Assembly (NCBI GenBank): GCA_902495025.1
Contig: CABUWB010000167.1
Location: forward strand, 1 to 5,123
Length of the DNA: 5,123 nucleotides
Direction of reading: 5' to 3'
DNA from: an uncultured Eubacteriales bacterium
GTDB lineage: Bacteria > Bacillota > Clostridia > Lachnospirales > CAG-274
Shown one piece after another: positions 1 to 4,978 of this stretch. Below the pieces are notes generated by a model. It made no database searches and was not told the DNA's origin. It saw only the letters and a list, made by a program, of their open reading frames with translations. Positions within the stretch are counted from its first letter, which is position 1. Each line of letters begins with the position of its first letter. The translations under genes were made by a program, and so were the position numbers.

Positions 1-63
1 CCTGAGGGCGGTATTTACAACGCTTAACAGCATAACAGGGTCATTTGGCAGTGAAAGCCTCAT
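1..63 (-). CDS. DUF4250 domain protein, N-terminal 21 codons only
   Basis: The reverse strand from 63 to 1 is open and reads MRLSLPNDPVMLLSVVNTAL followed by R. The LPNDPVMLLSVVN stretch is the characteristic start of DUF4250 proteins, small (about 60-residue) proteins of Firmicutes with no established function. The start is well supported: an AAGGAG-type ribosome binding site (reverse complement of about 71-76) lies 7 nt upstream of the ATG. The start codon follows the DUF5662 stop codon after only 2 nt, so the gene is almost certainly translated from the thrC-DUF5662 mRNA. The gene is cut by the window edge, not visibly broken. Confidence 0.8.
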   Translation of the reverse strand, partial: MRLSLPNDPVMLLSVVNTALR

Positions 64-65
64 TT

Positions 66-605
66 TTAATACTCCTTTTTCTCCTTTAACAGGGCTCTGA
101 TATAGGCAAAGGTTTTGTCCTCGCCCTCATTTGCAAGCATGGTAAGCAGCTTTTCGATAAGCTTTGAGGTTTCGGGGTGGATAACTCTTGTAGGCTTGCC
201 CTTTAAAAAATAATTAAGTGCATAGCTGTCGTCATATTTATCCCCACCGTAAATTTTGCTTGCGGCAACCCTGTCGCAAAACATTTCAACCACATATTTA
301 AGCGGCATTTTAACGGGCATCATCTGCCTAACTTTGGGGTTATAGTCCGTCCAGTATTCAAAGTGGTGCTTGTTTCTGCCCTTGTGGTGCATCCAAGCCC
401 TTGAATAGCCTATCTTTTCTCTTTCAGCCTCGTTTGGGCTGCGATAACCCTGATAGTATTTTATGCCTGCAAAAAATTCCTCGGGGGAATACTTTGACAA
501 ATCGTGTCTTAGTCCCTGCCAGAATATGCCTGCCTTAAAGCAGTGCAGCATTACCTTATGTCTGTGCCTTGTTATGGTTGATAAATGTCCAAAAAATTTG
601 CTCAT
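66..605 (-). CDS. DUF5662 family protein
   Basis: This 179-residue soluble protein is recognised as DUF5662, a Firmicutes and phage family without an established biochemical role. Histidine-rich motifs stand out: RHRH at residues 13-16, HDLSKYSPEEF starting at H34, and HHKGRNKHHFEYW starting at H73. Spaced His/Asp residues of this kind suggest a metal-binding, HD-like helical fold, but this is inference. No signal peptide or membrane segment is visible. It starts 2 nt after the thrC stop codon and ends 2 nt before the DUF4250 start, so it is the middle gene of one operon. Its AAGGAG sequence lies inside the 3' end of thrC, 14 nt from the ATG. That spacing is long, so translation may depend on coupling to thrC. 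No alternative in-frame start sits closer to it. Confidence 0.82.
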   Translation of the reverse strand: MSKFFGHLSTITRHRHKVMLHCFKAGIFWQGLRHDLSKYSPEEFFAGIKYYQGYRSPNEAEREKIGYSRAWMHHKGRNKHHFEYWTDYNPKVRQMMPVKMPLKYVVEMFCDRVAASKIYGGDKYDDSYALNYFLKGKPTRVIHPETSKLIEKLLTMLANEGEDKTFAYIRALLKEKKEY

Positions 606-607
606 TT

Positions 608-2074
608 TTACTGAAGCTGCTCCTTAACAAAGTCCTTAATAGCCTCTCTGTCAATTACGTGCTTATGCAGTACCTCTCTCTTGTCAATACCCTTGATAGG
701 CTGAGGTATGCTTGTTTTGCTTACTGCGCTTAACTCGTCAAGTGCGGCAAAAGGATTAATGCCGTCATACTTGCCGTCAATAGCTTTCAGCACGTCCTTT
801 GCAAACTTGTAAGGGCTTGCTGTTGATACAATTACGTTAGGTGTGTTGTCGCCTGTCTGTGCGGTATATTTCTTATAAGCACTGTAAGCAACAGCAGTGT
901 GTGTATCCATTACATAGTCGCTCTCGGCAAACACGCTCTTAATGCCGTCAAAGGTTTCAGCAACGGTTGCATACTCGCCTGTAAAGCAGTTGTCAATCTT
1001 GAACTCGTACTTGCCGCCGTTTGAAAGTCCTGACATAAGCTCTGCCGTCTTAGCCTCTGAGCCTGAAATATGGTATAAAAGTCTTTCAAGGTTACTTGAA
1101 ATAAGAATATCCATTGATGGTGAAACGGTTACGATAAAGTCCCTGTTAATATCGTAGCTGCCGCTTGTAAAGAAATCATAAAGCACTTTGTTGTCGTTTG
1201 ATGCGCAGATAAGTCTGTTTACTGGCAGACCCATATTCTTTGCATAAAAGCCTGCAAGGATATTGCCGAAGTTGCCTGTAGGTACGGTAAAGTTGAGCTT
1301 GTCGCCCATGGCGATTTTGCCAGCCTTAACCATCTGTGCATAAGCGTAGAAGTAGTAAACAATCTGTGGTGCAAGACGACCTATGTTGATGGAGTTTGCA
1401 GAGGAGAATACAAAGCCTCTCTCTTTAAGCTCTGCCTTTAACTCGCTGTCTGTAAATATCTTCTTAACTGCGCTCTGTGCATCGTCAAAGTTGCCTCTGA
1501 TACCTGCAACACAGGTGTTAGCGCCCTTCTGTGTAACCATCTGTGCCTTCTGTACATCAGATACGCCTTCCTCTGGGAAGAATACGATTATCCTTGTGCC
1601 CTCAACATCAGCAAAGCCCTCAAGTGCAGCCTTGCCTGTGTCGCCGCTTGTGGCGGTGAGAATAACAATTTCCTCGCTTACGCCGTTCTTTTTAGCGGCT
1701 GTCTTTAAAAGGTATGGGAGAATTGAAAGTGCCATATCCTTAAATGCGATTGTTCTGCCGTGGAAAAGCTCAAGGAAATTGCCGCTCTTGTTTACTGCAA
1801 GAGGTGCAATAAGCTCTGTGTCAAACTTTTCATCATAAGCAGAGTTAATGCAGTAGCGCAGCTCGTCTTCGGTATAGTCGGTAAGCACAAGCTTTAATAC
1901 CTGGTATGCAAGCTCCCTGTAATCCCACTTGGTAATATCTGCAAGGTCAAAGTCCATCTTTGGCATTGTTTCGGGCACAAAAAGACCGCCGTCATCAGCA
2001 ATACCCTTTACAATAGCCTGACTTGCTGTAAGGTAGTTTTTATCCCCTCTGGTACTTTTAAACATAATATTCAT
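608..2074 (-). CDS. thrC: Threonine synthase
   Basis: PLP-dependent enzyme that converts O-phosphohomoserine and water to L-threonine and phosphate, the last step of threonine synthesis in the cytosol. The N-terminal threonine-synthase domain is clear: FKSTRG, then the SQAIVKGIADDGGLFVPE segment. The PLP-binding lysine is in FHGRTIAFKDMALS (about K112 with this start), and the LTATSGDTGKAA segment is the loop that usually contacts the cofactor phosphate. PTGNFGNILAG further on is also typical. The length of 488 residues suits the roughly 490-residue class. Start choice: three ATGs occur at 2083, 2074 and 2065 (MNIMNIM). The only SD-like sequence, AAGAGG, directly abuts the first ATG but lies 9 nt from the second, so 2074 is preferred. 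The stop is 2 nt from the DUF5662 start. No frameshift or missing catalytic residue is seen. Confidence 0.95.
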   Translation of the reverse strand: MNIMFKSTRGDKNYLTASQAIVKGIADDGGLFVPETMPKMDFDLADITKWDYRELAYQVLKLVLTDYTEDELRYCINSAYDEKFDTELIAPLAVNKSGNFLELFHGRTIAFKDMALSILPYLLKTAAKKNGVSEEIVILTATSGDTGKAALEGFADVEGTRIIVFFPEEGVSDVQKAQMVTQKGANTCVAGIRGNFDDAQSAVKKIFTDSELKAELKERGFVFSSANSINIGRLAPQIVYYFYAYAQMVKAGKIAMGDKLNFTVPTGNFGNILAGFYAKNMGLPVNRLICASNDNKVLYDFFTSGSYDINRDFIVTVSPSMDILISSNLERLLYHISGSEAKTAELMSGLSNGGKYEFKIDNCFTGEYATVAETFDGIKSVFAESDYVMDTHTAVAYSAYKKYTAQTGDNTPNVIVSTASPYKFAKDVLKAIDGKYDGINPFAALDELSAVSKTSIPQPIKGIDKREVLHKHVIDREAIKDFVKEQLQ

Positions 2075-2083
2075 AATATTCAT

Positions 2084-2089
2084 CCTCTT
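2084..2089 (-). promoter_or_regulatory. thrC ribosome binding site (decides the start)
   Basis: The reverse strand reads AAGAGG immediately before ATGAATATTATGAATATT. There is no room between it and the first ATG (2083), and 9 nt to the second (2074). The ATGAATATT unit is directly repeated, which created the extra upstream ATG. Confidence 0.65.
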
Positions 2090-2117
2090 TATTTAAAATA
2101 AAATTTCCTATTATGAT

Positions 2118-2146
2118 ATTTTAACCTATTTGCCGTCTTTTGTCAA
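2118..2146 (-). promoter_or_regulatory. thrC operon promoter
   Basis: On the reverse strand there is a perfect -35 TTGACA (2146-2141), a 17-nt spacer and -10 TAAAAT (2123-2118). This is a housekeeping sigma-A type promoter. Transcription would start near 2111, leaving a leader of under 40 nt before the preferred thrC start. That is too short for a T-box or riboswitch, so regulation would have to act at the promoter or through upstream transcription. Confidence 0.75.
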
Positions 2147-2160
2147 TCGGGCTGACAAAA
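2138..2160. promoter_or_regulatory. Possible operator: 8-bp inverted repeat over the thrC -35
   Basis: TTTTGTCA (2138-2145), 7 nt, then TGACAAAA (2153-2160) is a perfect inverted repeat. It covers most of the thrC -35 hexamer and the DNA just upstream, a position where a dimeric repressor would block polymerase. The sequence does not identify a regulator. Confidence 0.35.
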
Positions 2161-2224
2161 TAAAGCATATTTATGCAAAAAAATAACCGCCTTAATTTTA
2201 AATTGTGGCAGTAATTGGCAGTTA

Positions 2225-2248
2225 ACATATTATAAAATAATGTTACAT
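2225..2248 (+). repeat. Left inverted repeat / recombinase crossover site
   Basis: This is the left copy of the 24-bp inverted repeat. Its core is TTATAAAAT (2230-2238) with AATGTTAC (2239-2246) on the right and the less perfect TTAACATA (2222-2229) on the left. The core is the exact reverse complement of the core in the right copy. Confidence 0.78.
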
Positions 2249-2310
2249 TAAATATATGCAAAAACATAGGATTTATGCCTGTTTCAGAAAATTCTTAATT
2301 TTATGTTAAT

Positions 2311-2339
2311 ATTTTACAACTAAATTATAATATTGTCAA
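2311..2339 (-). promoter_or_regulatory. Promoter inside the invertible segment, now facing thrC
   Basis: The reverse strand carries TTGACA (2339-2334), a 17-nt spacer and TAAAAT (2316-2311), the same hexamers and spacing as the thrC promoter. Transcription would start near 2304 and run through the left repeat toward thrC. I see no intrinsic terminator between 2304 and thrC. In this orientation it should add to thrC operon transcription and not serve the recombinase. Confidence 0.72.
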
Positions 2340-2375
2340 TACATAGTATTTTAGAATATTACATTAAATTGTAGT

Positions 2376-2399
2376 ATGTAACATTATTTTATAAAATGT
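2376..2399 (-). repeat. Right inverted repeat / recombinase crossover site
   Basis: This is the right copy of the 24-bp repeat, in opposite orientation. The site extends to 2402 as GTAACATT (2378-2385), 9-nt spacer ATTTTATAA (2386-2394), AATGTTAC (2395-2402): perfect 8-bp inverted half-sites around an asymmetric spacer, the form tyrosine recombinases bind. It ends 3 nt before the recombinase ribosome binding site, so recombinase binding here could also affect expression of its own gene. Confidence 0.78.
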
Positions 2400-2405
2400 T
2401 ACATT

Positions 2406-2412
2406 GGAGGGG
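2406..2412 (+). promoter_or_regulatory. Recombinase ribosome binding site (decides the start)
   Basis: GGAGGGG lies 7 nt before the ATG at 2420. An in-frame upstream ATG at 2396 lies inside the right inverted repeat and has the SD sequence downstream of it, so it is not the start. Confidence 0.85.
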
Positions 2413-2419
2413 AAAAATC

Positions 2420-2983
2420 ATGGTAACACAGCCAATCAGGTCCTATAAGGATGTTCAGAAATTCAAAAATTATTATCTTGAAAGGGGTGAATACAGAAAT
2501 TATCTTCTTGTGTCGGTCTGCCTTAACTCGGCACTGCGTATATGCGATGTTTTAAAGCTGAAATGGGAGGACATTTATGATTTTAAAGCAGCCTGTTTAA
2601 AAACGCATATTGCACTTAATGAGCAAAAGACAGGCAAGCATACTAGAATACTTATTAATTCGGCGCTTAAAAGTGCAGTAAAGCTGTATATTTCAAAAAG
2701 CAAAACAGAAATAAAAAAAGGTTATATTTTTGCAAATAAGCACTCCGCACCTATTACAAGAATACAGGCTTATCGTATTATTAAGGAAGGCGGAGAGGGC
2801 GTCGGGCTTGATATAAGCTGCCATTCGCTAAGAAAAACCTTTGGCTACCACGCATGGAAAAAGGGTGTGCCGCCTGTTATGCTTATGAAAATATATAATC
2901 ATTCCAGCTTTGAGGTTACTAAGTGCTATCTTGGTATTGAACAGGAGGATAAGGATGAGGTTTACGAAAGTGTGGGATTATGA
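2420..2983 (+). CDS. Short tyrosine recombinase, probable DNA invertase
   Basis: A 187-residue protein made almost entirely of the phage-integrase catalytic domain. All catalytic positions are visible: R40 in NSALRICDVLKLKW, the beta-hairpin lysine K70 in EQKTGKHTR, H135 and R138 in HSLRKTFGYHAW, H161 in YNHSS, and the nucleophile Y170 in CYLGI. It should cut and rejoin DNA through a 3'-phosphotyrosine link. The N-terminal SAM-like core-binding domain of Xer recombinases and phage integrases is essentially absent. Size and plan therefore resemble FimB/FimE-type inversion recombinases more than an element integrase. Candidate crossover sites lie just upstream, and the promoter between them points away in this orientation, so the gene may control its own expression. 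A zinc-ribbon membrane protein gene follows after 35 nt. Assignment as a tyrosine recombinase is firm; action on the adjacent repeats is inference. Confidence 0.9.
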   Translation: MVTQPIRSYKDVQKFKNYYLERGEYRNYLLVSVCLNSALRICDVLKLKWEDIYDFKAACLKTHIALNEQKTGKHTRILINSALKSAVKLYISKSKTEIKKGYIFANKHSAPITRIQAYRIIKEGGEGVGLDISCHSLRKTFGYHAWKKGVPPVMLMKIYNHSSFEVTKCYLGIEQEDKDEVYESVGL

Positions 2984-3018
2984 AAATATAAAATTATATA
3001 ATACGAGGAGGAAAATTT

Positions 3019-3465
3019 ATGAAATACACACAGATAATAGCAAAAGAAATTGAAGACCTTATAAAATATGCCACAATTTTCGGCTTAATTGTAGGTGTTT
3101 TAGGTTTTATGCTTACAATCGCATCAGGAATTGGTGGTGCGATTGTAGTTGGTATTATGTGGCTTGTTATTATACCTATCTTAAGTCATGCGGCAGCTAA
3201 AAGTGCGGTTGCACGTCTTGGTATGATTATGGAAATATCAAATAATGTAAACGAAATTAGTTGTATTTTGAAAGGAACAAACAGTGTGGGTTCGCCTTCT
3301 GTATCATCAGTTTCAAGCAGTTCATCAAGTTCAAGTAATGCGGGTATGCTTGCAAGGGCAAGTCAGTCATCAGCCGATAAAAATGTATGGTATTGTAAAA
3401 GCTGCGGACATAAAAATCCTAACAGCATTAGTATTTGCAATGATTGCGGAAAAAGTAAATATTAA
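3019..3465 (+). CDS. Two-helix membrane protein with C-terminal zinc ribbon
   Basis: A 148-residue protein with no family I can name. It has a short charged N-terminus, two hydrophobic segments (about 18-36 and 39-56) separated by a Gly-rich turn, a mixed region to about 86, a serine-rich linker (about 92-107, with a run of eight serines), and a C-terminal zinc ribbon WYCKSCGHKNPNSISICNDC. The four cysteines C126, C129, C140 and C143 form a CxxC-x10-CxxC site that should bind one zinc. Both tails are probably cytoplasmic, leaving the ribbon free to contact protein or nucleic acid; that is inference. AGGAGG (3006-3011) lies 7 nt before the ATG. The 35-nt gap from the recombinase contains no terminator or convincing promoter, so the two genes probably share an mRNA. 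That would make this protein the likely phase-variable output of the switch. Confidence 0.75.
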   Translation: MKYTQIIAKEIEDLIKYATIFGLIVGVLGFMLTIASGIGGAIVVGIMWLVIIPILSHAAAKSAVARLGMIMEISNNVNEISCILKGTNSVGSPSVSSVSSSSSSSSNAGMLARASQSSADKNVWYCKSCGHKNPNSISICNDCGKSKY

Positions 3466-3595
3466 TACTATACTCAATATCAAGTAAAGTACAAGGTTTT
3501 ATTATATGAATAGATAATATATTTTATCTGCTTTAGATTGTAATAAAATAAAAGATAGTTTAGTATAACCATTAATTATTTTGTTTTGATTTTCA

Positions 3596-3715
3596 TTAAC
3601 ACAGCTTGAAAACTATAAAAATATTTGGTATAATCGATTTTGGACTGAAAATTTTTTATTTCGCGAAAGGATTTGTTATCATGTTTACCAAAATTAAGCC
3701 TTCAAGCTGTGTTAA
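3596..3715. repeat. 15-bp perfect inverted repeat bracketing the YitT-family gene's promoter and start
   Basis: TTAACACAGCTTGAA (3596-3610) recurs as its exact reverse complement at 3701-3715, 90 bp apart. The left arm contains five of the six -35 bases of the downstream promoter; the right arm covers codons 8-12 of the membrane protein gene. Between them lie the -10, transcription start, ribosome binding site and ATG. A perfect 15-bp match this close is unlikely by chance. It could be an invertible segment, or an RNA stem in readthrough transcripts from the upstream operon. Confidence 0.6.
3606..3634 (+). promoter_or_regulatory. Promoter of the YitT-family gene
   Basis: TTGAAA (3606-3611), a 17-nt spacer and a perfect TATAAT (3629-3634), with TGG just before the -10 (extended -10 form). 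Transcription would begin near 3641, giving a leader of about 40 nt. An in-frame TTG coincides with the -35 and so cannot be the start codon of the gene. Confidence 0.78.
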
Positions 3716-4295
3716 GCTGCTGCTTGGCAGTGCGATACTTGCCTTTGGGCTTTACAACATACACTCGTTTTCGGGCGTTACGGAGGGCGGCATACTTGGG
3801 CTTACCCTGCTGTTACAGCACCATTTAGGCATATCGCCGTCGGTTACGGGGCTTGTGTTAAGCCTTGTATGCTACGGGCTTGGCTGTTTTGTACTGGACA
3901 GGAGCTTTATTATTTACTCGCTTATAGCAAGCGTGGGCTATTCTGTATTTTATTTTATATTTGAGCAGATTGGCCCTCTTTTTACGCATATAGCGGACTT
4001 TCCGCTTGTTGCTGCCATAATCGGTGCGGCATTTGTGGGCGTAGGTATCGGGCTGTGTGTGCGTGCAGGCGGTGCGCCCGGCGGTGATGACGCTCTTGCC
4101 ATGAGCTTGTCATATTTAACTGGCAGAAAGCTGCAAAGCATTTACCTTGTGTTGGATATTATCGTACTGGTGCTTTCTGTTACCTATATTCCGCTTGGCA
4201 GACTTATGTGCTCGTTTTTGTCGGTTGTGCTTTCGGGTCAGCTTATAGGCTTTGTTGCGGACTTTAAAAAGACCAGTAGAGTAAACACTGGTTGA
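3681..4295 (+). CDS. YitT-family integral membrane protein (DUF161 region)
   Basis: A 204-residue, strongly hydrophobic protein with about five or six membrane segments (roughly 11-29, 38-46, 55-73, 78-98, 109-128, 153-170 and 173-194, some possibly re-entrant). The two glycine-rich signatures of the YitT family are present: GVTEGGILGLTLLL at 32-45, and GLCVRAGGAPGGDDALAMSL at 124-143, followed by the LVLDI segment. The soluble C-terminal DUF2179 domain of full-length YitT proteins is absent, so this is the short form. Its transport substrate, if any, is unknown. Start: ATG at 3681 with GAAAGGA (3665-3671) 9 nt upstream; the longer frame back to 3606 would lie in the promoter. The last four codons (VNTG) and the stop lie in the left end of a MITE-like palindrome, so the original C-terminus may have been slightly altered. 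The gene looks richer in G+C than the recombinase region. Confidence 0.85.
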   Translation: MFTKIKPSSCVKLLLGSAILAFGLYNIHSFSGVTEGGILGLTLLLQHHLGISPSVTGLVLSLVCYGLGCFVLDRSFIIYSLIASVGYSVFYFIFEQIGPLFTHIADFPLVAAIIGAAFVGVGIGLCVRAGGAPGGDDALAMSLSYLTGRKLQSIYLVLDIIVLVLSVTYIPLGRLMCSFLSVVLSGQLIGFVADFKKTSRVNTG

Positions 4296-4472
4296 TTCAA
4301 GGGCAAAAATAAATTTAGCCGGTAGGCGGCAAAAAAACAAGTGGATGCTGTCGTTTTTTTCAAGAAAAAACTACAGATTTACTCTATTTTATATTTTTTT
4401 CGCAGAAAAAAATGACTCGGAACGCCAGTTTTTTTGTAAATTTATTTTTGGTTACATTAAACCAGTGTTTAC
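4281..4472. mobile_element. MITE-like 192-bp imperfect palindrome
   Basis: The ends are perfect inverted repeats: GTAAACACTGGTT (4281-4293) and its complement at 4460-4472. A second perfect pair follows inside: CAAAAATAAATTTA (4304-4317) against 4437-4450. A third pair is AAAAAAAC (4331-4338) against 4428-4435. Inner parts carry alternating A7/T7 runs, so the whole element can fold into one long hairpin. TAGA flanks both ends (4277-4280 and 4473-4476), compatible with a 4-bp target duplication. No ORF of note is present. It supplies the last four codons and stop of the preceding gene, and may also end its transcript because no conventional terminator is seen. The alternative is a structured intergenic RNA or binding element that never moved. 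Confidence 0.55.
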
Positions 4473-4582
4473 TAGAGCGGTATAAAATTATGCAAGTTAT
4501 ATAAGGAGTTCAACGAAAATGTAAAAAAATGGCAAAAATTTGTAAATTATTGATAAAAACACCATTTTTTGACAATTCGCTA

Positions 4583-4611
4583 TTGACTTTTAATTGGTCT
4601 GCTGTTAAAAT
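4583..4611 (+). promoter_or_regulatory. Promoter of the AbrB-type regulator gene
   Basis: TTGACT (4583-4588), a 17-nt spacer and TAAAAT (4606-4611). Transcription would start near 4618, about 40 nt before the preferred start codon. Confidence 0.72.
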
Positions 4612-4619
4612 AATAACAG
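4602..4619. promoter_or_regulatory. Possible operator over the -10 of the AbrB-type gene
   Basis: CTGTTA (4602-4607), 6 nt, then TAACAG (4614-4619) is a perfect inverted repeat. It spans the -10 hexamer and reaches the expected transcription start, which suits repression, perhaps autoregulation. The sequence does not show which protein binds. Confidence 0.4.
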
Positions 4620-4643
4620 GAAGAGGATAATAGCAAAATCAAA

Positions 4644-4649
4644 AGGGAG
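4644..4649 (+). promoter_or_regulatory. Ribosome binding site of the AbrB-type gene (decides the start)
   Basis: AGGGAG directly abuts the ATG at 4650 but lies 9 nt before the in-frame ATG at 4659, so 4659 is the likely start. Confidence 0.65.
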
Positions 4650-4658
4650 ATGTTTAAT

Positions 4659-4925
4659 ATGCTTAAATCTATGGGTATGGTGCGTAAAATTGATGATATG
4701 GGCAGACTTGTTATACCAAAGGGTCTGCGTGAGGGCTTTGATATAAATGCCGGTGATGCCTTTGAAATTTATACTGATGAGGATACCATTGTACTTAAAA
4801 AATATAATCCTGCCGATATTTTTACAGGTGATATGGAAAATCTGGTAGAATATAAGGGTAAAAAGGTTTCCGTTAATTCCATTAAGGAGCTTGCACGTAT
4901 TGCAGGCTTGAAAATAAGCGAATAA
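4659..4925 (+). CDS. AbrB/SpoVT-type transcriptional regulator
   Basis: An 88-residue DNA-binding protein. Residues 5-49 form the swapped-hairpin AbrB domain: GMVRKIDDMGRLVIPKGLRE, then the acidic FEIYTDEDTIVLKKY strand region. The domain acts as an intertwined dimer on AT-rich DNA, and in Firmicutes such proteins govern growth-phase transitions. The C-terminal part (DIFTGDMENLVEYKGKKVSVNSIKEL) aligns by eye with the small CxxC...CxxC knuckle I recall from clostridial AbrB relatives. Here the four cysteine positions are D53, T56, S71 and S74, so zinc binding appears lost. The start at 4659 is chosen by SD spacing. The gene stands alone, with its own promoter upstream and a terminator 10 nt after the stop. 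Family assignment is firm; the regulon cannot be read from the window. Confidence 0.9.
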   Translation: MLKSMGMVRKIDDMGRLVIPKGLREGFDINAGDAFEIYTDEDTIVLKKYNPADIFTGDMENLVEYKGKKVSVNSIKELARIAGLKISE

Positions 4926-4935
4926 CTAAGTCGTG

Positions 4936-4963
4936 CTGCCGTATTTAATGCGGCAGTTTTTTT
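4936..4963 (+). terminator. Rho-independent terminator after the AbrB-type gene
   Basis: CTGCCG (4936-4941) pairs with CGGCAG (4951-4956); the stem extends by one G-U and one A-U pair to a 5-nt loop, followed at once by seven T (4957-4963). It is the clearest intrinsic terminator in the window. Confidence 0.9.
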
Positions 4964-4978
4964 GTTGTAAATTAGAGT

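Larger units (their letters stand above)
2225..2399. other. Candidate invertible promoter segment (inverton)
   Basis: Two 24-bp inverted repeats (2225-2248 and 2376-2399, 23 of 24 positions identical) enclose 127 bp of AT-rich DNA. The segment lies directly upstream of a tyrosine recombinase gene, with the right repeat 6 nt before that gene's ribosome binding site. It carries one consensus promoter, which now reads left, away from the recombinase. After inversion (position p moves to 4624-p) the same promoter would have its -35 near 2285-2290 and -10 near 2308-2313, reading right into the recombinase with a leader of roughly 100 nt. The layout matches known phase-variation switches such as the fim switch. 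That the segment really inverts is inferred, because only one orientation is seen. Confidence 0.7.

Noticed and set aside
942..1838. Plus-strand open frames opposite thrC
   Set aside because: They lie wholly antisense to a gene with clear catalytic motifs, lack good ribosome binding sites, and have Ser/Leu-rich translations typical of antisense shadows.
2165..2176. Palindrome GCATATTTATGC upstream of the thrC promoter
   Set aside because: Five-bp arms in AT-rich DNA are expected by chance, and it lacks a T-run for a terminator on either strand.
2326..2362. Rightward promoter for the recombinase in the present orientation
   Set aside because: TATAAT at 2326 has no good -35, and TTGTCA-18-TATTAC (2333-2362) has a poor -10. 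Weak basal expression is possible, but neither compares with the leftward consensus promoter.
3284..3487. 67-codon frame inside the zinc-ribbon protein gene
   Set aside because: It is an out-of-frame reading of the Ser-rich linker and ribbon region; the main frame has the SD sequence and the CxxC motifs.
3512..3529. Hairpin AGATAA/TTATCT as terminator of the recombinase operon
   Set aside because: The 6-bp stem has a single G-C pair each side at most and no T-run follows, so it is too weak to call. The end of this operon is unresolved.
3950..4340. Two minus-strand frames opposite the YitT-family gene
   Set aside because: Both are antisense to a well-supported membrane protein, with no ribosome binding site or recognisable domain.
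4529..4630. 33-codon ORF (MAKICKLLIK...) before the AbrB-type gene
   Set aside because: Its ATG is 20 nt from the nearest SD sequence and the frame runs through the promoter of the next gene.
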